Origin: an uncultured Acetatifactor sp.
GTDB taxonomy: Bacteria; Bacillota; Clostridia; Lachnospirales; Lachnospiraceae
Reading direction: 5' to 3'
Assembly (NCBI GenBank): GCA_910585805.1
Contig: CAJUFB010000124.1
Location: 1 to 10,588 of the forward strand
DNA length: 10,588 nucleotides
Of the stretch, positions 1 through 5,079 are shown piece after piece. A model generated the notes under the pieces. It had not been told where the DNA came from and made no database searches. It worked only from the letters and a program-made list of their open reading frames with translations. How positions within the stretch are numbered: position 1 is the stretch's first letter; each line of letters opens with the position of its first letter. Both the position numbers and the translations under genes were made by a program.

Positions 1-52
1 CACGTCCGGTTCCGTAGAGGGGTGTGGGGAGTAATCCCCACATCTACTCGAC
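1..52 (+). mobile_element. 3' end of a group II intron (end of domain V and domain VI), cut by the window edge
   Basis: The first 12 bases match the 3' strand of a group II intron domain V hairpin (the ...CACGTNCGGTTC end). They are followed by a domain VI-like hairpin: TGTGGGGA at 23-30 pairs with TCCCCACA at 35-42 around a GTAA loop, extended by GTAGA at 14-18 with TCTAC at 43-47. The segment ends CTACTCGAC at 44-52, and the final AC fits the AY ending of group II introns. A46, seven bases from that end, is a plausible branch point. The reverse transcriptase/maturase and the rest of the ribozyme would lie to the left, outside the window. The downstream exon resumes at 53 with AGGAG, just before the next gene's start. 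Recognition is by motif and structure only; the exact 3' splice site is inferred. Confidence 0.75.
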
Positions 53-73
53 AGGAGATTCAGGGAGGGCATT

Positions 74-1054
74 GTGAGAGAGAGTCTATGGAAACCGCGG
101 CTGATCAAGAGCCTGAAAATCGCGGCCGCCGCTTTTGCTGCCATCGCGCTGGCGGAAGAGCTGAACCTGCGGTATGCCGCTACGGCGGGCATAGTCACGG
201 TGCTGAGCATCCAGAACACCAAGCGGGAGACGCTGAAAAGCGCAGGGAAACGCTGGCTGGCCTTTCTGTGCGCCCTGCTGCTTTCCCGGGCCTGCTTTTC
301 TCTGATGGGATACCGCCTATGGGCCTTTGGGGCATATCTTTTCCTGTTCGCCCTGCTGTGCTTTAGCGCAGGCTGGACGGAGGCCATCGCCATGGACTCG
401 GTGCTGGTGTCCCATTTCCTCACGGAGCAGGGCATGGGCCTCAATCTCGTGGCCAACGAGACCATGCTGCTTTTCATCGGCACCGGAGCCGGAATCGCGG
501 TGAACCTGCATCTCCGCAGACAACAGGCGGAATTCCGGCGCCTTGCGGAAAAGGTGGATGGCCAGATGAAAGGGATTCTGCACAGAATGTCCATGTGGCT
601 GCCCAGGGAAGACAAAGGCGAATACGATGGAGCCTGCTTTCCGGAGCTGAAAAAGAGCATTGGCCAGGCGAAAGACTGCGCCATGTCCAATTATGGCAAT
701 ACCGTGCTGTCAAAAAGCGCCTATGAGCTGGACTATGTGGCCATGAGAGAACAGCAAAGCATCCTGCTGCGGGAAATCTACGACAACATCATGCGGATCC
801 GATACCTGCCAAAGCAGGCGGAACAAGTGGCCAGTCTGCTGGGACAGATAGGGGAGGACTTCCACAGGGACAACACTGTGGAGGGGCTGCTGGAACAGCA
901 AAGAGAGCTGCTTCTGGACATGAAAGCCCAACCCCTGCCCGGCAGCAGAGAGGAGTTCGAAGCCCGGGCGATTCTGTTCTATATCCTGATGCAGATAAAA
1001 CAGTTCCTGGAAATCAAGCGGGAATTCATAATCAGCCATGGCGGGCATGAATAG
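74..1054 (+). CDS. Aromatic acid exporter (ArAE) family membrane protein
   Basis: A 326-residue protein with a hydrophobic N-terminal half (about residues 12-147) that can form five or six membrane segments. A soluble, helical, charged C-terminal half (about 150-326) follows. This is the arrangement of the ArAE_1 plus ArAE_1_C family (formerly DUF939), inner-membrane proteins related to the FUSC/AaeB aromatic acid efflux pumps. The N-terminal pattern of a basic start, then LRYAATAGIVTVLSIQNTKR, is typical. The start is GTG at 74, with GGGAGGG at 63-69 as ribosome binding site. An ATG at 89 lies in another frame. The group II intron end lies 21 bases upstream, so the native promoter is beyond the intron and expression may depend on splicing or on readthrough. 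Family membership is well supported; the substrate is unknown. Confidence 0.85.
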   Translation: MRESLWKPRLIKSLKIAAAAFAAIALAEELNLRYAATAGIVTVLSIQNTKRETLKSAGKRWLAFLCALLLSRACFSLMGYRLWAFGAYLFLFALLCFSAGWTEAIAMDSVLVSHFLTEQGMGLNLVANETMLLFIGTGAGIAVNLHLRRQQAEFRRLAEKVDGQMKGILHRMSMWLPREDKGEYDGACFPELKKSIGQAKDCAMSNYGNTVLSKSAYELDYVAMREQQSILLREIYDNIMRIRYLPKQAEQVASLLGQIGEDFHRDNTVEGLLEQQRELLLDMKAQPLPGSREEFEARAILFYILMQIKQFLEIKREFIISHGGHE

Positions 1055-1328
1055 TGCGGAACCAAGCGTCCTGGACTATTTTAAGGTTGGAAGGGAAACT
1101 TTCGGCGTCTGGGAGTCGGAGGAATTCCTGATATTTTTCGCTTCGCAAGGCCTCTGGAGGACTATCCGGAGAGGAAGGAGTGGCACAGGGAGCTGTGCAT
1201 GGTGCCGGATTGCCTTTGAGGCAGAGGGATATATGATGCCTGGCCATGATTTGCCATTCAACTGCCGGATGAATTCTTTGCACGCATTCCCTTTCTGCGT
1301 TATTGCGCTTCGCGCTTTCCTGTATTAA
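1047..1328 (+). pseudogene. Decayed open frame after the ArAE gene, no recognisable product
   Basis: An ATG at 1047 overlaps the end of the ArAE gene by 8 bases and opens a frame of 93 codons. The beginning (SVLDYFKVGRETFGVWESEEF) reads like protein. Past about 1140 the protein-like text appears in other registers instead: LEDYPERKEWHRELC in one around 1155-1200, and QLPDEFFARIPFLRY around 1258-1302 in a third. This suggests one original gene broken by small indels and at least one stop. I do not recognise the family. The alternative is a small real gene with an unusual composition. No strong ribosome binding site is visible. The following 84 bases up to the next gene contain only AT-rich spacer with a weak TAATAT-like -10 near 1362. 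Confidence 0.35.
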
Positions 1329-1412
1329 GATAAATGTGTAACATCCGAAGACGGTAAACAGATAATATTGCGCATTTAATACAGTTAATCAGGAAAGAGA
1401 AAGGCGGCAGAT

Positions 1413-2012
1413 ATGGAGCATCTGAAAACAGGAGAAGTCATCAGCAAAAGGCGAAAGGAGCTGGGCCTGACCCAGAACCAGCTGGCAAAGTCCCTGAACA
1501 TTTCCTTCCAGGCAGTCTCGAAATGGGAGAACAGCACGGCCTACCCGGACATCGAGATGCTGCCGAAGCTGGCGGCTGCCCTCCACACCACAGTGGACGC
1601 CCTGCTGGGCTACAGGAGCGTAGTGGCAGACTATGATAAACGGTATGAAAGGGAAGATTATTACTGGGGGCTTTTGCCTAACCGCATCTGCTATGACATC
1701 ATGAAGCTTCTGCCGCCCATAAAGCCATATCGGGTGCTGGACATCGGCTGCGGGGAAGGCCGCAATGCCATCTTCCTGGCGGGACTGGGGCACACTGTGG
1801 ACGCCTTCGACATCTCCGCGGCCGGAATCGAAAAAGCCCGGGAGGGTTCGCATATGCTTACAATTGAAGAATTTTCAAACGTATGCAGGGGATCTACAAA
1901 AACGCTTAGATATTGTGCTGAATCTTGTTCGTATTGCTTCAGACGATATTTTCTCTCTACATGGTTTACAAAGTTTTTATCAGAGTTAATCCGTGTATAT
2001 AAGCCTGCATAG
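1413..2012 (+). pseudogene. XRE helix-turn-helix / SAM-methyltransferase fusion, truncated in the methyltransferase domain
   Basis: The start at 1413 follows a purine-rich ribosome binding site (AAAGGCGG near 1400). Residues 5-65 form an XRE/Cro helix-turn-helix (KRRKELGLTQNQLAKSLNI, then SFQAVSKWENSTAYPDI). After a short linker comes a class I SAM-dependent methyltransferase: motif I VLDIGCGEG at 108-116, and the acidic end of the next strand near D133 in VDAFDIS. Homology stops after about residue 144 (near position 1845), where most of a Rossmann methyltransferase should still follow. The remaining 55 codons of open frame are antisense to another gene and are not methyltransferase-like. 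The N-terminal DNA-binding half may still fold, but the enzyme half lacks its later motifs and should be inactive. Such fusions are common as regulator-like methyltransferases in Clostridia; the substrate is unknown. Confidence 0.8.
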
Positions 2013-2071
2013 GTTTCTTCAAAGGATTCATGGGCATAGTTCTTTAATGCTTTATATAAATCCGGCTTCAT
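1850..2071 (-). pseudogene. 5' fragment of an unidentified minus-strand gene
   Basis: On the minus strand an ATG (complement of 2069-2071) is preceded by AAAGGAAGG (complement of 2081-2089) at a 9-base spacing, a very good ribosome binding site. The frame encodes about 74 charged, helix-prone residues beginning MKPDLYKALKNYAHESFEE. It then runs straight into the antisense of the methyltransferase motif region near 1845-1855, so the C-terminal part is gone. The plus-strand reading of the same bases is cysteine-rich and unlike protein, which supports the minus strand. I do not recognise the family. The strong ribosome binding site suggests a real gene cut by the same junction that truncated the XRE-methyltransferase. 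Confidence 0.5.
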
Positions 2072-2121
2072 AGGAGTTTCCTTCCTTTTATCACGTTATG
2101 CTTCTCGTAATTCTGAATATA

Positions 2122-2227
2122 TACTGCACACCGGTTGAATTTGCAGTACAACCCGACTGCAGACCGCCAGCCAGGTATTTTCCCGGAGGCATCACTGTAA
2201 ATCCTGGCGGTCTGCAGTATAACAATA
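2122..2227 (+). repeat. Structured intergenic element, copy A (15-bp stem, 33-nt loop)
   Basis: A perfect 15-bp inverted repeat pairs 2156-2170 (ACTGCAGACCGCCAG) with 2204-2218 around a 33-nt loop. Just upstream, TACTGCA at 2122-2128 and TGCAGTA at 2142-2148 form a smaller hairpin, and the first of these could also pair with 2213-2219. The same architecture recurs at 7065-7161: TACTGC lies exactly 34 bases before the stem, and stem length, loop length and the ACCCG preceding the stem are the same. Identity to copy B is about 62 of 97 aligned positions without gaps. Stem differences are compensatory, so the paired structure is under selection. It could be a small mobile repeat (MITE/REP-like), a recombinase site or a structured RNA; I cannot choose. 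It begins 179 bases upstream of the ribbon-helix-helix gene's start codon. Confidence 0.75.
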
Positions 2228-2257
2228 AATATATAACGTAGGTTACAACATATATTT
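2227..2257. promoter_or_regulatory. AT-rich inverted repeat, possible operator
   Basis: AAATATAT at 2227-2234 is mirrored by ATATATTT at 2250-2257 around 15 bases that contain a smaller GTA/TAC symmetry. It lies 43 bases before the start of the small ribbon-helix-helix gene, a protein class that usually represses its own promoter by binding such symmetric AT-rich sites. No clear -35/-10 pair was found here, and AT-rich palindromes can arise by chance, so this is tentative. Confidence 0.3.
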
Positions 2258-2300
2258 CACCTGATTTCAAGCATAAAATATGATTGGTTGGAGGTGCCAT

Positions 2301-2480
2301 ATGAAGAACGAGAATTTAGTGATAAAGCCGAAGAGAGCCAAAGGAGAGGACGGATATAAAGTTTTCTCAATCCGAATCAAAGAAGAAATTGTTGCACAGA
2401 TAGATGATATATCTGCCAGAACGGGGCATAGCAGGAACGAATTGATAAGTACGTTTTTGGAATTTGCTTTGGACAGGTGA
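2301..2480 (+). CDS. Small ribbon-helix-helix (Arc/CopG-like) DNA-binding protein
   Basis: A 59-residue protein. A lysine-rich N-terminal arm (residues 1-21) is followed by a beta strand (YKVFSIRI) and two helices (EEIVAQIDDISARTG and SRNELISTFLEFAL). This is the ribbon-helix-helix fold, with the strand contacting the DNA major groove as a dimer. The ATG at 2301 is chosen over an upstream in-frame ATG at 2280 because GGAGG at 2290-2294 sits at ideal spacing. Proteins of this size and form are common on Firmicutes integrative and conjugative elements and plasmids as small regulators. Nothing else of such an element is intact here. The structured element and an AT-rich inverted repeat lie directly upstream. 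Fold assignment is good; its target is unknown. Confidence 0.75.
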   Translation: MKNENLVIKPKRAKGEDGYKVFSIRIKEEIVAQIDDISARTGHSRNELISTFLEFALDR

Positions 2481-2582
2481 CAGGTGCATTGTAGAAGAGG
2501 AAAAGGACTGATAGCATAGGGAATAAAATGTTGGAATACGGAAACGATGTAAAGAAAAGAATGCAATATGCAAAGAAAATGC

Positions 2583-2610
2583 TTTACAAAATCTGAATAT
2601 GCGCTATAAT
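2583..2610 (+). promoter_or_regulatory. Promoter of the toxin-antitoxin operon
   Basis: TTTACA at 2583-2588 and a perfect TATAAT at 2605-2610 are separated by 16 bases, and the antitoxin start codon follows 25 bases after the -10. AATATGC occurs twice, at 2565-2571 and 2596-2602. Autorepression by the RelB-type antitoxin is expected of the family, and these repeats are candidate contacts. Confidence 0.7.
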
Positions 2611-2635
2611 GGAATTGAACAGGAGGTATGATACT

Positions 2636-2902
2636 ATGGCACAGACAAGTGTAAATTTCCGCATGGACGCAGATTTGAAAGAATCTGTAGAAGAAATCTG
2701 CCGAAAAATGGGCATGAACCTTACAACTGCAATCACTATATTCTGTACAAAGGTAGCGCAGGAGAGACGAATCCCCTTTGAAATTACCGCAGACCCAGAC
2801 CCCTTTTACAGTGAAAGTAATATCCGGTATCTGGAAAAGAAAATGGAAGATTATAAAGCAGGACGGTTAAAGTTCGCAGAACACGGACTGATAGAGGAAT
2901 AG
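2636..2902 (+). CDS. RelB/DinJ-family antitoxin
   Basis: An 88-residue protein. The N-terminal strand SVNFRMDADLK and the two following helices form the ribbon-helix-helix dimer of the RelB/DinJ family, which binds the operator and represses the operon. The later part (PFEITADPDPFYSESNIRYL) is the family's usual DPFYS...N..L transition into the toxin-wrapping tail. The start is ATG 2636, nine bases after AGGAGG at 2621-2626; an in-frame upstream ATG at 2609 would place that site inside the gene. The toxin gene begins 8 bases after its stop, the standard antitoxin-first order. The C-terminal tail (NIRYLEKKMEDYKAG) also resembles tails of YefM/Axe antitoxins, which fits the YoeB-type partner. 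Family call is secure; the tail resemblance is my reading. Confidence 0.88.
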   Translation: MAQTSVNFRMDADLKESVEEICRKMGMNLTTAITIFCTKVAQERRIPFEITADPDPFYSESNIRYLEKKMEDYKAGRLKFAEHGLIEE

Positions 2903-2910
2903 GGGGTGTT

Positions 2911-3177
2911 ATGCAGATAGAGCATCTACAATGGGATTATGACGCATGGGAAGAATATTGTGAATGGCAGCGGACGGATAAATCTGTCTTAAAACGTATC
3001 AATTTGCTGATAAAAGATATATGGCGAAATCCCTTTGAGGGTATCGGTAAACCAGAGCCGCTGAAAGAAAATCTGAGTGGTTTTTGGAGCCGCCGGATTG
3101 ACGGAGAACACAGAATTGTCTATGCGGTGGAAAATGATGTTGTGGTGATTATCGCATGTAGGGGACATTATAAATAA
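2911..3177 (+). CDS. yoeB: YoeB/Txe-family ribosome-dependent mRNA endoribonuclease toxin
   Basis: An 88-residue toxin close to E. coli YoeB along its whole length (84 residues there). The core matches are IKDIWRNPFEGIGKPEPLK, then LSGFWSRRIDGEHRIVYAV. The catalytic and terminal residues are all present: E49, R68, H86 and Y87 correspond to E46, R65, H83 and Y84 of E. coli YoeB. It should cleave mRNA in the ribosomal A site when free of antitoxin. ATG 2911 follows GGGGGTG, 8 bases after the antitoxin stop. Nothing indicates decay, so this is probably an active module in an otherwise fragmented region. The cognate antitoxin of classical YoeB is YefM (Phd fold), whereas here it is a RelB/DinJ-type protein. 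Confidence 0.93.
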   Translation: MQIEHLQWDYDAWEEYCEWQRTDKSVLKRINLLIKDIWRNPFEGIGKPEPLKENLSGFWSRRIDGEHRIVYAVENDVVVIIACRGHYK

Positions 3178-3340
3178 TATGCCAGACGGTGACAAAGGGT
3201 GTACTTTGTGCGATAATGCATGGGGGCATCCTGGCAGGGAAATACTTTGCCGGAAGGGACAAGGGCGAAGCGGCCAGACGGCCTTTCAATTTTATAGGCT
3301 CTCAGAATCTTGCGTCTGCCGCCCAAAACCCGGTCTCCGT
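3178..3340. other. Intergenic stretch between the toxin gene and the DUF4253 gene; weak hairpins
   Basis: No gene can be supported here. A short hairpin (ACAAAG 3192-3197 with CTTTGT 3204-3209) and a GGCC-agac-GGCC hairpin followed by TTTCAATTTT (3272-3293) are visible. The latter could act as a weak terminator for the toxin-antitoxin operon, but the stem is short and the T run is broken. GCCAGACGG occurs twice (3181-3189, 3273-3281). Open frames across it on both strands look random or like remnants. Confidence 0.3.
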
Positions 3341-4162
3341 TCAATCCCACCAAAAATACCAATACCGGCATTTTTTCAGATGGCCTGTATCGATCAATTC
3401 GCCCTCCCATGTATCCGGTGCAAAAGCAAGGTGTTCAAAGGCCAGCGCCTCCAGCTCTGCCCTGGTACGTCCCCGGCCCGCCGGGATATCCATATAAAAC
3501 TCCACCTCGTCGCCGCTGACCGCCGCCGGGACGGCCCCGAAGCGCTCATACCAGCTTTTTGCCACCGCCATCATCTCCAGCGGTCCGGGGGCGCAGTTCC
3601 AATTGCCCATGGGCAGCCAGGCGAACACCTCCCACGGATTTTTCACGGGAATCTTTGCCAGCATGACCTGCCTGGTAGGCGGGTTTGCGCTAAATTCATT
3701 GGAACCGGAACCAAACAGGGACCAGAACACATTGTGGATGCTCTTTTCCGCTTCCATAATACCGAACTCCCTGGCCTCTTCATACAGATTCATTTCCCCG
3801 GCGGCTTTCTTAAATATCCCGTCTGCATCAGGCAGGGGCGTTTCCAGCAGTTCCTTTCGGTAAGCCGCCACCCGCTGTGGAGAGAAGTTTTTGATATCGT
3901 CCTCCGACGCCGGATCTGCGTTGGCGACCAGCATCTCCAGCAGATGCTCCTTCCCGCTCACGGAAATAAAGACCGGCACAAACCCATGGGTTTTCCCCGT
4001 TTTCCAAGCCCGCTTATAGGCTTCCATATGCTTATGCGGGTCGGGCTGCGGCGTAAAGAGCCGAAACGGGCAGCCCAGATACCGCTTGAGCAGTTCCACC
4101 AATTCCGGCTCCCTGCGGGGCCATCCCATGCCCTCCTCGCACTTTGTCAGCAGCGAATCCAA
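3341..4162 (-). CDS. DUF4253-domain protein, start region probably lost
   Basis: The protein has 273 residues if read from TTG (complement of 4160-4162). The C-terminal 100 residues carry the DUF4253 signature: IPVKNPWEVFAWLPMGNWN, an acidic and aromatic SWYERFGA stretch, AELEALAFEHLAF, and the terminal WYFWWD. Upstream, AYKRAWKTGKTHGFVPVFI (about residues 48-66) matches the conserved N-terminal part of such proteins. The molecular function of DUF4253 is unknown. No ATG or ribosome binding site precedes the TTG. The frame stays open upstream only to about 4196, where the plus strand already encodes the tail of another gene. The native 5' end was therefore probably removed at a junction near 4165-4180. 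It stands alone and convergent to the toxin-antitoxin operon, with no promoter of its own visible. Confidence 0.7.
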   Translation of the reverse strand: MDSLLTKCEEGMGWPRREPELVELLKRYLGCPFRLFTPQPDPHKHMEAYKRAWKTGKTHGFVPVFISVSGKEHLLEMLVANADPASEDDIKNFSPQRVAAYRKELLETPLPDADGIFKKAAGEMNLYEEAREFGIMEAEKSIHNVFWSLFGSGSNEFSANPPTRQVMLAKIPVKNPWEVFAWLPMGNWNCAPGPLEMMAVAKSWYERFGAVPAAVSGDEVEFYMDIPAGRGRTRAELEALAFEHLAFAPDTWEGELIDTGHLKKCRYWYFWWD

Positions 4163-4173
4163 TAGTATGCCGG

Positions 4174-4284
4174 ATAAAAGATTACGATTTATTAATCACA
4201 GACGACAATGTATCCGAGGATTTTCTGGCACAGGCGAAAGAGCTTGGGGTGGCGGTAGAAACGGTTCGGATGAAGGGAGGGTGA
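4174..4284 (+). pseudogene. C-terminal remnant of a DeoR-family-like transcription regulator
   Basis: The 36 codons ending at the TGA at 4282-4284 read IKDYDLLITDDNVSEDFLAQ and continue AKELGVAVETVRMKGG. The D-LLITD pattern, then an acidic helix and a hydrophobic strand just before the stop, is how the effector-binding domain of DeoR/GlpR-type regulators ends. No start codon or DNA-binding part is present. Upstream of about 4174 the bases belong to the DUF4253 gene on the other strand. It is a 3' stump left by a deletion. The next gene starts 5 bases after its stop, so the two were probably neighbours in one operon before the deletion. Assignment from so short a piece is moderate. Confidence 0.55.
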
Positions 4285-4288
4285 ACAA

Positions 4289-4663
4289 ATGTACTGTATA
4301 CTGGTGACAGGAATGCCGGCGGCAGGGAAAAGCACCATGGCAAAGGCTCTGGCAGAAAAGTGGAATCTGTCTGTTATTTCCAAGGACGCAATCAAGGAAG
4401 TGCTGTTCGACCATGTGGGCTTTGGGTCAAGAGCGGAAAAGGTGCAGCTTGGCATCGCAAGCATGGAAATCATGTACCATATGGCAGAGCAGCTGATGAA
4501 AGCGGGGCAGCCCTTTATCCTGGAGAATAATTTCGAATATTCCTCCGGGCATGGACTCACGGACCTGTCTATCCGGAGGTATATGATCTGTTCCGGGATT
4601 TCAGATATAATCCCATTGAGGATGCCCGTTTTGCGCTGTTTGAAGGGACGGCAGATATGCTGA
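4289..4663 (+). pseudogene. P-loop ATPase/kinase (AAA_33-like), C-terminal half lost
   Basis: The Walker A motif GMPAAGKST lies at residues 8-16, immediately after the first strand (YCILVT). A typical SKDAIKEVLFDHVG segment follows at about 31-44 and a second hydrophobic strand PFILENNF at about 75-82. This is the N-terminal half of an AAA_33/zeta-toxin-like nucleoside or small-molecule kinase of about 170 residues. Past residue 83 (about 4538) the frame reads into an unrelated domain out of register and ends at 4663. The lid arginines and the second half of the nucleotide fold are missing, so the product should be inactive. The start is ATG 4289, with GAAGGGAGGG at 4272-4281 as ribosome binding site inside the preceding remnant. 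Confidence 0.75.
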
Positions 4664-4923
4664 CGGATGAAGAGAAGAGGATCATTGAGCTTGTGGCGAA
4701 TACCTTTGGAATGTACGGCGGCAAAGTCCTGGAGCGGATCACGCACAATGAAGAGCCTTGGAAGAATGCCCGGAAAGGATACGGGGAGGGCATTCCTTCC
4801 AGTGAACTGCTGCCGAAAGAAAGCATGATGAAGTATTATAAGAAAGTGCATGCAAAATATGGAATCAGCACAGAGGCAGGGTTAATGAACTATATTCACG
4901 ACATGTTGAAAATGGTCTCATAA
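4549..4923 (+). pseudogene. Panacea-domain (DUF4065, SocA/GepA-like) protein, N-terminus lost
   Basis: In the frame ending at the TAA at 4921-4923, the text begins AWTHGPVYPEVYDLFRDFRY at 4549. It continues through LTDEEKRIIELVANTFGMYG (4660-4719) to LERITHNEEPWKNARKG (4729-4779). The HGPV.P.VY and (L/I)THNE.PW motifs are the hallmarks of the Panacea domain, an antitoxin fold that neutralises many unrelated toxins and also occurs in SocA and GepA. The domain's first helices and start codon are absent. The frame upstream of 4546 belongs to the ATPase fragment in another register. An internal ATG at 4657 opens 88 codons without a good ribosome binding site. About 124 C-terminal residues remain. 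No toxin gene lies next to it, so its original partner is unknown. Confidence 0.72.
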
Positions 4924-4968
4924 GGAACGGAAGTTTTAGGTTACAAACAGGAAGAATAAGGGTACACA

Positions 4969-5079
4969 AAATGGCATGACAAGTTGTATCAGGTGATCAA
5001 TGCCCGGGTTTCGCATGTGGAGTGGGAGGGAGAGAGAAATGTCAGATTTTCACTTTGTAAGGAGAGAACAGATTCATGA
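4969..5079 (+). pseudogene. Possible C-terminal scrap of an unidentified gene
   Basis: A frame overlapping the next gene's start reads KWHDKLYQVINARVSHVEWE from 4969 and ends at the TGA at 5077-5079. It is rich in aromatic, charged and valine residues in a helix-like pattern, unlike random frames here, but has no start codon and no recognisable motif. I do not know the family. It would be a further remnant, squeezed between the Panacea stop at 4923 and the phosphotransferase start at 5039. Confidence 0.25.

Noticed and set aside
2156..2218. The copy A hairpin as a rho-independent terminator
   Set aside because: The 33-nt loop is too long and no T run follows either arm; conservation of the loop and of flanks in copy B argues for another role.
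2528..2596. A 22-codon mini-gene (MLEYGNDVKKRMQYAKKMLYKI) before the antitoxin promoter
   Set aside because: It has an AGGGAA-like site upstream but overlaps the -35 region, is very short and lysine-rich; coding cannot be supported.
3179..4165. A long plus-strand open frame of 328 codons
   Set aside because: It lies antisense to the DUF4253 gene, is rich in Pro, His, Arg and Cys, and has no motif; the minus-strand reading has clear family signatures.
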